DNA of 64,000 bases from Bacillota bacterium (GTDB lineage: Bacteria > Bacillota > Sulfobacillia > JAJYWN01), in the NCBI GenBank assembly GCA_021791495.1, contig JAJYWN010000034.1:1-64000 (forward strand). The letters run 5' to 3'. The position numbers were made by a program, and so were the translations under genes. Every line of letters begins with the position of its first letter. The first letter of the stretch is position 1. Below, in pieces: positions 17,655 through 25,912 of this stretch. The notes beneath the pieces are model-generated. The model did not search any database. It was not told the DNA's origin and saw only the letters and a list, made by a program, of their open reading frames with translations.

Positions 17655-18537
17655 ACTCCCCGAAGTCGAGACTATCCGCCGCAACCTGTTGGACAAGGTC
17701 AAGGGCTTGGAGGTCCGGCGAGTCGAGATCCTTTCTCCCAAGTTCATTGAGCACCCCGGCCCGGAGGAGTTCGCCGTCCGGTTGACGGGCAAAGTCCTGG
17801 GCGATATCGAGCGGCATGGTAAATACCTGGTGTTGCGCTTCGGGGCCGGGGCGGGCGGCGGCGAGCCGGCGAGCGCCACGGAGGAATTGGTGGTCGTCCA
17901 CTTGAAAATGGCCGGCCGCCTCATCGCTTGCCGGCGGAGTGAGCCTGTCGTCAAGCACACCCACGTCATCTTCCATCTGGACGGGGGGTGGGACCTCCGC
18001 TACATTGACTTGCGGCACTTCGGGCGTCTGGCTATCCTGGCAGGCGGGGAGAGCCCGGTGGTGACGCCCGCCCCAAGCCGCCGGCTGGAGAAGGGCCTGA
18101 AGGCCCTTGGGATCGAGCCCCTGTCCCCTGAGTTCACAGCCGAGTGGCTGGCGGGATACTTGGCACGGCGCGGCGGGCGTATCAAAGCCGTCCTCCTGGA
18201 CCAACACGTCGTTGCCGGCCTGGGCAACATCTACGTGGATGAAGCCCTTTTCGAGGCGGGCATCCACCCTGAGAGAAGAGCCTCGTCGCTATCGGCCGCC
18301 GAGGCGGCGGCGCTGCACCAGGCCATCAAGGTCATCCTCAGGCATGCCATCGACTTCCGCGGCACCACCATCCTCACCTATGTCGATGGGGAAGGCCGGC
18401 GCGGTGAGTTCGCCGCCAAGCTCAAGGTCTATCGGAAACACGGCCAGCCGTGCCCGCGCTGCGGCACCACTATCGAACGGGCTATCGTGGCCGGCCGGGG
18501 GACTCACTTCTGCCCCCGGTGCCAGGCGCGCCGGTAA
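17647..18537 (+). CDS. mutM: Formamidopyrimidine-DNA glycosylase MutM (Fpg)
   Basis: A 296-residue base-excision repair enzyme that removes 8-oxoguanine and nicks the abasic site. The mature N-terminus is PELPEVET, with catalytic Pro1 and Glu2; the HGKYLVLR block carries the conserved lysine, GLGNIYVDEALF the helix-two-turn-helix, and a C-terminal zinc finger has CPRC and CPRC pairs. The TTG start lies inside the end of polA, so the two repair genes are co-translated. Confidence 0.96.
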   Translation: MPELPEVETIRRNLLDKVKGLEVRRVEILSPKFIEHPGPEEFAVRLTGKVLGDIERHGKYLVLRFGAGAGGGEPASATEELVVVHLKMAGRLIACRRSEPVVKHTHVIFHLDGGWDLRYIDLRHFGRLAILAGGESPVVTPAPSRRLEKGLKALGIEPLSPEFTAEWLAGYLARRGGRIKAVLLDQHVVAGLGNIYVDEALFEAGIHPERRASSLSAAEAAALHQAIKVILRHAIDFRGTTILTYVDGEGRRGEFAAKLKVYRKHGQPCPRCGTTIERAIVAGRGTHFCPRCQARR

Positions 18538-18585
18538 GAGAGGCGTTTCTGTCGGCCCGTCTTATGTCACGTGTCGAACGGATGT

Positions 18586-18813
18586 TTGCCCACAAACCCG
18601 AAAACCTGTGGTACAATAAGGAAAATGGGACACGCCCCATGCTTCCAGCCACCCCACATCGCCGGACCGGGGACCGGTTAGGGGTGGCGAATTATGACAA
18701 CTCGCCCCCGGGCCGGTTGTGGCCGGATTGATAGCCGGCCGGTTGACGGAGTCTTAAGGGAGCAGCGAAAGGGCGACGTCCGATTGAGTTAGGCGCGCGG
18801 GAGGTAGCAGAGT
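18586..18813 (+). other. Promoter candidate and structured leader before a small gene
   Basis: TTGCCC (18586) and an extended -10 TGG-TACAAT (18609-18617) precede a long leader. The leader contains a GCCACCCC/GGGGTGGC stem (about 18648-18685) and CCGGCCGG-rich inverted segments. It matches no riboswitch class known to me. It is unusually long for the 66-codon gene it precedes and might be a separate RNA. Confidence 0.4.
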
Positions 18814-19014
18814 TTGCAGACGATCACTCTTGAATTCGAAAACGAGAAGGAAGTGCGCGACGAAGCGGAGCGTCTTTGGCGGAAAGTGGGCATCACCGGG
18901 GAAATGGGCATCCGGCCCGTGGGTAACGGCCACTGGCGCCTGGAACTGAACTCAGAGCGCGAACTGAAGCCAAACGTGGTGGAGAAGCTTAAGGGAAAAA
19001 TCATCGAAGACTGA
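18814..19014 (+). CDS. Small conserved-looking acidic/basic protein, function unknown
   Basis: A 66-residue protein of unknown function, rich in Glu, Lys and Arg, with a charged helix (EKEVRDEAERLWRKV), a short strand (MGIRPVGNGHWRLEL) and a charged C-terminal helix. No membrane span or cysteines. The TTG start has GGGAGG about nine bases upstream, and a terminator follows at 19058, so it is a single-gene transcript. It might bind nucleic acid by charge, but nothing in the sequence proves this. Confidence 0.65.
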   Translation: MQTITLEFENEKEVRDEAERLWRKVGITGEMGIRPVGNGHWRLELNSERELKPNVVEKLKGKIIED

Positions 19015-19057
19015 AGGGGCGCCCAGGCAGGTTTTGGTGCATCTCCCGACCAGGGCG

Positions 19058-19086
19058 AAAAGACCCACAGGGGTCTTTTTCTCTTT
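19058..19086 (+). terminator. Rho-independent terminator
   Basis: AAAAGACCC and GGGTCTTTTT pair around a short loop and run into TTTTCTCTTTT, 45 bases after the small gene. Confidence 0.85.
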
Positions 19087-19250
19087 TCGGAGGACGTCTG
19101 GCTCACTGCCGCTGGTGGCAGAGGAAGGCTTCGACGACGGCAGGATTTAGCCTTGATTGAAGTTAACGATAGACCAGCCGAAACAGTAGTCAATTCCGGG
19201 CGCTAGTGCGTGCCAGGTGACCGCCCGAGCGAAAGGAGAGCTAAGGGAGA

Positions 19251-19859
19251 GTGTCCCCGGTAATCGGGCTGACCGGCGGGATCGCCTCCGGTAAGACCAC
19301 CGTGGCGGAGATTCTCAGGGAGCTTGGCGCGCGCATCATCGACGCCGATCTCGTCTCCCGGGAAGTGGTCGCCGTGGGCGAGCCGGCGTGGCGGGAGATC
19401 ATCGACGCCTTCGGTCCGGCGGTCCTCAACTCCGACCGCACCATCAACCGGCGACGCCTCGGGGACATGGTCTTTGGCCGCCCCGCGGCCCTGTCCCGTC
19501 TGAACTCCATTGTTCACCCGCGCGTCCTGGAACGCGTCGCCGGGGATATCGCATCGTACCGCAAACGGCCGGACGCGCCGGCCTTGGTGTTGGTGGTCCC
19601 CCTGCTCATTGAATCGGGTATGTGTGATATGGTGGATGAAGTGTGGCTGGTCACCCTTGAGCAAGAGGAACAGGTAGAACGTCTTATGAAGCGGGACCGG
19701 TTCACCCTTGAACAGGCCACCAACCGCCTGACCGCGCAGATGCCACAGGCGGAGAAACGGAAGTACGCCGACCGGCTCATCGATAATTCCCGCAGCTTCG
19801 ACTACACAAAGAAACAGGTGGAACAGCTCTGGAGCATGGTCACCGGGTCCACAACATAG
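19251..19859 (+). CDS. coaE: Dephospho-CoA kinase
   Basis: CoaE adds the 3'-phosphate to dephospho-CoA, the last step of coenzyme A synthesis. The 202-residue product has P-loop GGIASGKTT at residue 9, the DADLVSREVV substrate block, HPRV after the lid and the DNSRSFDYTKKQV C-terminal helix. The GTG start has GGAG about 13 bases upstream. It precedes a lytic transglycosylase gene; polA-mutM-coaE order is common in Bacillota, here with one small gene placed between mutM and coaE. Confidence 0.95.
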   Translation: MSPVIGLTGGIASGKTTVAEILRELGARIIDADLVSREVVAVGEPAWREIIDAFGPAVLNSDRTINRRRLGDMVFGRPAALSRLNSIVHPRVLERVAGDIASYRKRPDAPALVLVVPLLIESGMCDMVDEVWLVTLEQEEQVERLMKRDRFTLEQATNRLTAQMPQAEKRKYADRLIDNSRSFDYTKKQVEQLWSMVTGSTT

Positions 19860-19917
19860 ACTTACCCACGTGTTCACACTCGACCAGACACCCAATTGAC
19901 CCGGCGGGGAAGCGGCC

Positions 19918-20469
19918 GTGAGGAGATTCCTGCTCTTTCTTGGGCTCTTCTTGGTGGCGATGTTTGCCGTATTGGAGTCCAAGGTCGTCTGGCGCTGGGC
20001 TTATCCCCTGAAGTACCGGGAACTCATTTTCGCCGAGGCGAGAAGCCAGGGCGTCGACCCCTTCTTGGTCGCCGCCGTCATCCGCGTCGAGAGCGATTTC
20101 CGTGAGGGCGCGGTTTCGCCGAGGGGTGCGCGCGGATTGATGCAGCTCATTCCTTCGACGGGTCAGTGGATCGCCGAAAAAACCGGCATGCGCGGGTTCA
20201 CCCCGGAGCAACTGGAAGACCCCGCCACCAACATCAAGATGGGTACGTGGTACCTGCGTTATCTTTCGGACGAGTTCGAGGGGAACATGGCCAAGACGCT
20301 GGCAGCCTACAACGCCGGGCGCTCGTATGTGAAGGACTGGGTCGCCACAGGCAAGTGGTCCGGCTCGCTGTCGGAAGTCGGGTCCATCCCCTTCGCCGAG
20401 ACCCGCGACTTCGTGCGGCTGGTATATCATTCGTGGGGACGCTACCGGTGGGTGTACGGGACACGTTAG
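19918..20469 (+). CDS. Membrane-anchored lytic transglycosylase (SLT domain)
   Basis: A 183-residue protein with an N-terminal membrane segment (FLLFLGLFLVAMFAVL) and an outward-facing SLT domain. The catalytic Glu is in AAVIRVESDF, followed by the GARGLMQLIP and AYNAG motifs. It cleaves peptidoglycan glycan strands to leave 1,6-anhydro ends. GTG at 19918 follows GGGGA. Small SLT proteins after coaE occur in many Bacillota. Confidence 0.92.
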   Translation: MRRFLLFLGLFLVAMFAVLESKVVWRWAYPLKYRELIFAEARSQGVDPFLVAAVIRVESDFREGAVSPRGARGLMQLIPSTGQWIAEKTGMRGFTPEQLEDPATNIKMGTWYLRYLSDEFEGNMAKTLAAYNAGRSYVKDWVATGKWSGSLSEVGSIPFAETRDFVRLVYHSWGRYRWVYGTR

Positions 20470-20516
20470 GCATCGAGCACGAGATTGGCGGCGTCAAGAT
20501 TAGCGGCGTCAAGCAG

Positions 20517-20546
20517 TTGAAAGACGCATCGAGCATGTGCTAATAT
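20517..20546 (+). promoter_or_regulatory. Promoter of tRNA-Leu(CAG)
   Basis: TTGAAA (20517-20522) and TAATAT (20541-20546) are 18 bases apart, 17 bases before the tRNA. Confidence 0.6.
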
Positions 20547-20562
20547 AAGTGATGCACGATTC

Positions 20563-20646
20563 GCGGAAGTGGTGGAACTGGCAGACACGCGGTGTTCAGG
20601 GCGCCGTAGGCGAACGCCTGTAAGGGTTCAAATCCCTTCTTCCGCA
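20563..20646 (+). tRNA. tRNA-Leu (anticodon CAG)
   Basis: Acceptor stem GCGGAAG/CTTCCGC, D arm TGGTGGAACTGGCAGACAC, anticodon stem CGGTG/CGCCG with loop TTCAGGG giving CAG, a class II variable arm and T loop GGTTCAAATCC. CCG, not CCA, follows the discriminator base. A GC-rich hairpin at about 20650-20680 may be its terminator. Confidence 0.95.
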
Positions 20647-20802
20647 CCGAAAGCCTCCTCCTGTTATCAGGCGGGGGCTTCTGATTTTCCGGAAACAAAA
20701 GCAGACCGTTGGTCGTCTCAAGTTTTGTTGTCGGATTTGTAGCCGATTTGCAGACTCAGCAGTCAAAGGCGAGCGGTAGGCTGATCGCGGATATGAAAAC
20801 TG

Positions 20803-21525
20803 TTGCTCATGGGCATCGACCAACGGCTGGGCGACAAGGGCCGGCCCGACACGATCATGCTGGTGTCCCTGGGGCGAGACGGGAAAGCGGTGGTTCTATC
20901 GATACCCCGTGACACCTTGGTCGAGATTCCGGGCCACGGTGATGACAAGGTGAACCACTCCTACACGTACGGGGGAGCAAGCCTGACGATGGAGACCGTC
21001 AGCCGGTTCCTAGGGGTCCGTATCGACGGGTATGCCCTGGCCGATCTCGATGGCTTTGCCCAGATCGTGGACGCCCTGGGCGGCCTGACTATCGACGTCG
21101 AGAAACGCATGTACTATGACGATTCCACCCAGAATCTGCACATTGATCTCCAGCCGGGTGTCCAGAAGCTCGATGGTCAGCAGGCATTGAACTACGTCCG
21201 CTTCCGCGACGACGGATTGGGCGATATCGGGCGCGTGGCCAGGGAGCAGAAGTTCGTAGCCGCAGTGGTGAGAGAATGTCTGGCCCCGGCGAATCTGCTG
21301 CGGTTGCCGGGAGTCATCAGGCAGGCCTATCAGTCGGTGGAGACCGATCTGCCGCTGACGCAGGCGCTGGGTCTGGTGCAAGCGGTGGCCAAGCTCTCGC
21401 CGGACGAAGTGGAATTGAAAGTCCTGCCGGGCAAGGGCGAGTACCTGAACGGCGTCAGCTACTATGTGCCGGATGACCTCGATGCCCTGAAAGCCGATCT
21501 GCGCGTAGCCGGCGTGGTAGACTAG
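20803..21525 (+). pseudogene. LytR-CpsA-Psr (LCP) family protein, N-terminal part damaged
   Basis: The 240-residue frame is an LCP domain: MGIDQRLGDKGRPDTIMLVSL, VLSIPRDTLVEIPGHG with the conserved Arg and Asp, VNHSYTYGG and GVQKLDGQQALNYVRFR. LCP enzymes attach wall polymers to peptidoglycan outside the membrane, so they need an N-terminal membrane anchor, which is missing. A stop closes this frame at 20794. A hydrophobic start (VVSSFVVGFVADL) lies in another frame from 20709 and would join by removing one A of the AAAA run at 20796. No ribosome binding site precedes the ATG at 20809. Probably broken, or carrying a sequence error. Confidence 0.7.
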
Positions 21526-21644
21526 AGAAAACCGCCGGTTTGAACCAAACGATCCCAAACGATCGGTTCGACTTGGCGAATGAACATCGCTTATGCTATC
21601 ATATAGTGCGTAATCGGCTGGTCGATCCATTGACCACCGTTCTC

Positions 21645-21727
21645 GTCCGGGTGGCGGAACTGGCAGACGCGTACGTTTGAGGGGCGTATGGGCAACCGTG
21701 GGGGTTCAAGTCCCCCCCCGGACACCA
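21645..21727 (+). tRNA. tRNA-Leu (anticodon GAG), CCA encoded
   Basis: Acceptor stem GTCCGGG/CCCGGAC, anticodon stem TACGT/GCGTA with loop TTGAGGG giving GAG, class II variable arm, T loop GGTTCAAGTCC and an encoded ACCA end. It is the only one of the three leucine tRNAs here that encodes CCA. It borders the lower-G+C accessory stretch. Confidence 0.95.
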
Positions 21728-21740
21728 AAGATTCAGACTA

Positions 21741-21783
21741 CGAGGCCAGGGTCGAAATAGACCCTGGCCTCGCACTTTCTTTG
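21741..21783 (+). terminator. Strong terminator after tRNA-Leu(GAG)
   Basis: A perfect 13-base stem, CGAGGCCAGGGTC and its complement, around GAAATA, then a T-rich tail (ACTTTCTTT). Confidence 0.85.
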
Positions 21784-21958
21784 GGCCGGAGTTCATCATT
21801 GCAGAGAAAGACTTCGGCTTATGGACAAGAGTCTTGTTTGAAAAGGTCGAAGCGGTTCTCGATACAGTAGTTGGTATCGTCAGAATCCGGATAGCATAGG
21901 GCTTAGTAGAAAACTGGCTGGAACCTATGGACAAGCAATCCGGGGGTGTATTAGTCTA

Positions 21959-22156
21959 ATGGCTAGGAGAGGGGGTAGAGTTGAAGTGACCGAGATAATG
22001 TCCGAAATCCGCAAGCTCCAACTCTCGCCCCGTCTGCTTCAGGACCTCGGCCTTGACAAGGATTGGAACAAGAGAGTGTCGCCCAAGTTCGTCGAAGAGG
22101 TCTTGCACGTAACTGAGAAGTATAAAGAGGCCATCAAGGCGCTGGCTGAGCGGTAG
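21959..22156 (+). CDS. Small protein upstream of a Doc-like gene, possible antitoxin
   Basis: A 65-residue, helix-rich protein of unknown family (EIMSEIRKLQLSPRLLQDLGL, then a charged C-terminal helix). It overlaps the next gene by one base (TAGTG), the usual layout of an antitoxin before its toxin, but it has no recognisable DNA-binding fold. A GTG at 21986, better placed after GAGGGGG, would shorten it by nine residues. The surrounding base composition is less G+C-rich than the housekeeping regions. Confidence 0.5.
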   Translation: MARRGGRVEVTEIMSEIRKLQLSPRLLQDLGLDKDWNKRVSPKFVEEVLHVTEKYKEAIKALAER

Positions 22157-22566
22157 TGGCGAGAGTAAGACGTGTAACCCCTGTTGCGGCGATCATCATT
22201 CACGATGTGATTTTGGATAAGTACTTACCCGACGAAACCACAAGCGGTGTCATGAGAGGGGTCAGAGACTCCTCTCTTCTTATTTCTGCGATTGAAAGCC
22301 CTTTTCAAACCTGGGGTGGAAAGGATCTTCACTCAGACGTTTTGGATCAGGCAGCTGCACTCCTGAGGTCTATCATTAAGCTGGCTTTGGAGATCGCCAG
22401 GGGGCACGGTGATGCTACTTCGATATCGCGGATCAAGCGCCATCTCCGCAAATACGTTAAGCAGGCAAAGCCGCAGGCGAGAGGCATACTGGAGCGGTTC
22501 ATTCCAGCCGATTTGGCAGAGTGGCTGGCCAGAGACGTAGCTACGAAACTCATCAATGCCAGATAG
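22156..22566 (+). CDS. Doc/Fic-like protein lacking the Fic active-site motif
   Basis: 136 residues. The first 75 match the start of Doc-type Fic proteins: IIIHDVILDKY, a GVRDSSLLISAIESPFQT block, GGKDLHSDVLDQAAALLRSIIK. Doc proteins phosphorylate EF-Tu using an HxFxDxNKR loop that follows at this point. Here that loop is absent; the chain goes on with an unrelated, basic tail (SRIKRHLRKYVKQAK). No frame encodes the motif nearby. It may be a recombined or dead Doc, or a non-catalytic partner. Start is the GTG overlapping the previous stop. Confidence 0.6.
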   Translation: MARVRRVTPVAAIIIHDVILDKYLPDETTSGVMRGVRDSSLLISAIESPFQTWGGKDLHSDVLDQAAALLRSIIKLALEIARGHGDATSISRIKRHLRKYVKQAKPQARGILERFIPADLAEWLARDVATKLINAR

Positions 22567-22689
22567 TACGTTTCCGCATTCTGCGCCCACGCTCTCTTGA
22601 CCTAACGTGCACCGACGATGTCTATGAATATGAGCTGATTCTCGTCCTTCACCTTGCCTCTGGTGAAAGCAGCAAAAGGAGGAGGCCCA

Positions 22690-23847
22690 GTGCAAAGAAA
22701 GGTACTCGTCCTTGGCGTTCTCCACGATGGTCATGCAACTTGTGAGGGCTACACGTATTGGCACCTACTCAAGCTGTTGGATGCTTACTGGCCGGACCTG
22801 GTCTGTCTAGAAGTAAGCCCAAGACGGCTGGCTCTAGGCGATTTTCGCTGCGACTCACCGGAGAAGTGGGGAATTGCCCTTCCGTGGGCGAAGGAGCGTA
22901 GCATCGCAGTGGCAGGCGTCGACATGAATGGTGAGGAGCCCTCAGAAAGAGCACGGCGCTATAGAGAAGCCTTGCACGAGTTCGAACAGGCGGCTAACAT
23001 TGTAGAGACTCTGGCTGGTCTCGAGACCGCTGTGAATAGAGTTCTAGCGGACGCCGGGGGTGTAGGGACACTCCTCGCGACTTATGAGGCAGCTAATAGC
23101 CAGCGGACTCAGGAAGTGTTCCGCCAGACGCACAACCTCAACGAGGCCACTTTGGGACACTTTGGTGATGGGATTCTGACGGGGAATTGGGTGAAGCGGA
23201 ATCGGCGAATGTTCGAACTAACCCTAGAGGCTATGAACAATCAGCAAGCCAAGAGGGCTGTCGTCGTAGTCGGTGTAGAGCACAAGTACGCCCTGGATGA
23301 CATGTTTGCCACGCTGTCTGGGTCCGATGTTGTCCAGCTGACCGACTTCCTCACCTCACCACTGGTCCTAACTGCCGAGGAACAAGGAGCCTTTTGGCGC
23401 GGGGAATCCCCCATTGTCTATCCATCAGACCTAATGTTCATACACCGCAGACTCCATGGGGGCGAACCTGGTGCATACTCCCAGGTCATCCCCACAAATT
23501 CGGAGGTGGTAGATCTTGACGGTGTCTGGGAACGGATAGAGAACGGGCTGAAGAAGAGTCCAGATGCCCCGGACCTGCTGTACTATCGAGGACTGTACCG
23601 ATACTGCCGGGGGCAATGCGAAGTGGCAGCACAGGATTTTGAGGTGGTGTCTCTGGACAGAGGTCACAAGGTTGGTTTGACAATTCCATTATGGGAGCTG
23701 GCCGAACTACGGCGTGGTCAGATGCTTGACCTCCTAGGGAAACGGCCCGCAGCTATCAACTGCTACATGCGAGTCATTGACGATGGTTCGGGCTCTCTTG
23801 AGAGCCAAGCCAACCACTTCATCTCTGAACCCTTCGCCCGCTCATAG
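22690..23847 (+). CDS. TraB/GumN/EreA-like superfamily protein, function unknown
   Basis: A 385-residue protein opening with KVLVLGVLHDGH, then PDLVCLEVSPRRL, and later VVVVGVEHKYALDDM. The GxxH near the N-terminus, the D-LE-S block and a second G-EH resemble the conserved points of the TraB/PrgY/GumN (TIKI-like) and erythromycin-esterase-like fold. The last 100 residues may form TPR-like helices (APDLLYYRGLYRYCRGQCE). No signal peptide is seen. GTG at 22690 follows AAAGGAGGAGG at ideal spacing. Function is not known; its place beside a toxin-antitoxin-like pair suggests an accessory or defence role, which is inference. Confidence 0.55.
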   Translation: MQRKVLVLGVLHDGHATCEGYTYWHLLKLLDAYWPDLVCLEVSPRRLALGDFRCDSPEKWGIALPWAKERSIAVAGVDMNGEEPSERARRYREALHEFEQAANIVETLAGLETAVNRVLADAGGVGTLLATYEAANSQRTQEVFRQTHNLNEATLGHFGDGILTGNWVKRNRRMFELTLEAMNNQQAKRAVVVVGVEHKYALDDMFATLSGSDVVQLTDFLTSPLVLTAEEQGAFWRGESPIVYPSDLMFIHRRLHGGEPGAYSQVIPTNSEVVDLDGVWERIENGLKKSPDAPDLLYYRGLYRYCRGQCEVAAQDFEVVSLDRGHKVGLTIPLWELAELRRGQMLDLLGKRPAAINCYMRVIDDGSGSLESQANHFISEPFARS

Positions 23848-23996
23848 ACTGACCACCCATGTCTTTGGCGGAGAGGTTTCTGCAACACCCTGTACTAGCA
23901 GTTTCATCGGGCTGTTGGGAACCCGGGAAGTTACGCGATCGGGAGTCTCGATATTGGTGCAAAGTACGGGTGTTGGCCCCCGGACACGGGCATAGG

Positions 23997-24027
23997 AAGG
24001 GATCAAGGTCATAAGCCTTGGTCCCTT
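23997..24027 (+). terminator. Rho-independent terminator
   Basis: AAGGGATCAAGG pairs with CCTTGGTCCCTT around TCATAAG, followed by CTTCGTCT; the T run is weak. The rest of the 300-base gap between 23848 and 24159 shows no gene. Confidence 0.65.
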
Positions 24028-24159
24028 CTTCGTCTATCTCAAAGGCAACAAGCCTGTGATCGAAGCTAGACTTCGGCAACGAGTGGATGTCCGGGGGAAG
24101 GTTTCGGCTCACGTGAGGCAGTTCCTTCCAGCCGGGGCTCAGAGCCTGGAGGGATAAGC

Positions 24160-25005
24160 ATGGCAGGTGAGAACCTCTGGCGGTATGGAGATCCACTATT
24201 GGAGGGGGCGGTGGGAACGCGGATAGCCCTGATCTCAAGTGAGATAGGCCTTAACCGGTCGGCGAACCTGGCAAGAGTTCTGGACGGGGTAGACCGGGCC
24301 GCAGAGGCCGGGGCCAGTCTAGTTCTGTTTCCTGAAGCGGCCTCAGGCCTGACAAACAATGATCACCCGCCCCACGACCTCCTCCTTGGCGAGCCGATTC
24401 CTGGCCCAGTTACGGAGCGCATCGCCGCGGAGGCCGCCAGACTGAACGTGTTTGTCGGGTTGGGCTTGCTCGAACGGGAGGGCGAAAGAGGAAAGGGGCG
24501 GCTGTATGACTCGGCCGTGCTCTTCGACTCAAAGGGGAGAATCTGCCTGAAGTACCGGCGGGTCTCCACTGGTTGGCACGGTCGGCGGGCAGACCCTGAC
24601 GTGTATCGACAAGGCAGCGACATCCCACATGCTGATACAAGTCTAGGCAGAATCGCCTTCCTGGTTTGCGGAGACCTCTTCGACGAAGACGTTGTGCGCA
24701 GGGTCCGTTTGCTGGAGGCTGACCTTCTGCTTTTCCCGTTCGCCCGTTGCTTTGGTTCCGAGGTGAACGCACCAGAGGAGTGGGAGAGAGTAGAGAAGAA
24801 TGCCTATGCGGCACGGGCGGCGGCAGCGAACACCTCCACGCTAATGGTGAATTATGTGGGTACTCCAGAGATCAATGACACGAGCTTCGGCGGGGCACTG
24901 GCGGTTGGCCCTGACGGACAGATACTTGCTTCGCTTCCGGTCGGCAGTCCGGGCATGTTACTGGTCGACCTTGATCTAAACGTGAGGCATGCGCTCCCCG
25001 AGTAA
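24160..25005 (+). CDS. Carbon-nitrogen hydrolase (nitrilase superfamily)
   Basis: A 281-residue amidase-type enzyme with the Glu-Lys-Cys triad: Glu in LVLFPEAASG, Lys in CLKYRRV and Cys in FLVCGDLF. The family hydrolyses C-N bonds of amides, nitriles or carbamoyl groups; the substrate here cannot be named. GGAGG precedes the ATG by eight bases. It has no operon partner and its 3' end overlaps by 30 bases the end of the convergent small membrane protein gene. Confidence 0.88.
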   Translation: MAGENLWRYGDPLLEGAVGTRIALISSEIGLNRSANLARVLDGVDRAAEAGASLVLFPEAASGLTNNDHPPHDLLLGEPIPGPVTERIAAEAARLNVFVGLGLLEREGERGKGRLYDSAVLFDSKGRICLKYRRVSTGWHGRRADPDVYRQGSDIPHADTSLGRIAFLVCGDLFDEDVVRRVRLLEADLLLFPFARCFGSEVNAPEEWERVEKNAYAARAAAANTSTLMVNYVGTPEINDTSFGGALAVGPDGQILASLPVGSPGMLLVDLDLNVRHALPE

Positions 25006-25173
25006 CCTGCGCAGGACAGTATAGGTGGCCACAATGATGAGAAACGTGAGCCCTGGCGATACACGTGCCAGATCGGGTGCAACCCCTAACATCCACAGAA
25101 CCTGATGGACAAGCCAAGGGACGGCAAAGTAGAAGCCAAAGAATGTTCCCACAAGGATGAGGAATGACTTCAT
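24976..25173 (-). CDS. Small two-helix membrane protein
   Basis: A 65-residue protein with two probable membrane segments (FLILVGTFFGFYFAVPWLV and LTFLIIVATYTVLRRLL). ATG at 25173 is chosen over the longer frame because AGGAGG lies seven bases before it. Function unknown; it overlaps the nitrilase gene tail to tail. Confidence 0.6.
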   Translation of the reverse strand: MKSFLILVGTFFGFYFAVPWLVHQVLWMLGVAPDLARVSPGLTFLIIVATYTVLRRLLGERMPHV

Positions 25174-25516
25174 CCGAATCCCTCCTGTTCCCATTGTACT
25201 CTCCCAGGGCGGTCGTGCCCAACGAAACTGCTTGTTTCCAGTCATTCGCCACAATACAGACAGCTCTAAAGGTAGCGTCAGCACGAGGAAAGGGCAAGCG
25301 CCATACTCGAAATGGAGATTGGGACCTCATGATAACCCCTACTCGGGCGCTGTGCCAGCAGTAGTCCCGCTTCTGGGAGGTCTCGAGTTTCTTCTGGCCG
25401 CCGACGGCATCGCTCAGGAAGGACTACACTTCCACGCCGACGGTTTCGACCTGACCGTTAATGGCGGAAAGCTTACTAAGGAGAAGCAAGCGGTCATCAT
25501 ATCCATGTAGAAAGAC
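25174..25516. other. Gene-poor spacer
   Basis: No convincing gene is seen. A plus-strand frame through 25510 ends in a protein-like segment (AAVDG-type; GLEFLLAADG, then FHADGFDLTVNGGKL) without a start or ribosome binding site, and may be the tail of a lost gene. Confidence 0.3.
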
Positions 25517-25912
25517 CTAGCGGATAAGCTGCACCTCAACGCCCGGCAACGCTGGCCAGGTCCTATCGGCTGTCAACGCGGGTACGGCCAGAGTCTTGGC
25601 CAAGGCCATACAGGCCCGGTCACCGAGAGATAGCCCCGCCTCTCTTGTGGCGGCCCGCAGGGACGCGGTCTCTCGTGCTAGTACTGCGTCGAAGGCGACT
25701 ATCTCCAGGGCGTCCATGATACCCTGGCTGGTCATGGCTTCTAGAGCCTGATCTACCCCGAGGCCGCGGTCTTCGAGCTTGGATAACACTTCGCATTGAT
25801 TCACCGCGCAGACAAACACGCCGGAAGAGAGTGCCTCAGCCACTCTATCCGAGCCGGGCTCGTCAAGAAGGTAAGCTAGCAACGCCGATGCATCAAGAAC
25901 GACCTTATTCAC
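25517..25912 (-). CDS. vapC: PIN-domain ribonuclease toxin (VapC-like)
   Basis: A 131-residue PIN domain. The acidic metal site is complete: Asp in VLDASALLAYL, Glu in NQCEVLSKL, Asp in LSLGDRACMAL and Asp in LTADRTW. VapC toxins cleave RNA, usually tRNA, when freed from the antitoxin. The ATG overlaps the stop of the AbrB-type antitoxin gene by four bases, so both are co-translated. Confidence 0.9.
   Translation of the reverse strand: MNKVVLDASALLAYLLDEPGSDRVAEALSSGVFVCAVNQCEVLSKLEDRGLGVDQALEAMTSQGIMDALEIVAFDAVLARETASLRAATREAGLSLGDRACMALAKTLAVPALTADRTWPALPGVEVQLIR

Noticed and set aside
25157..25510. Plus-strand frame as a gene
   Set aside because: No ribosome binding site; the first part is antisense to the small membrane protein gene. 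Only the tail looks protein-like.
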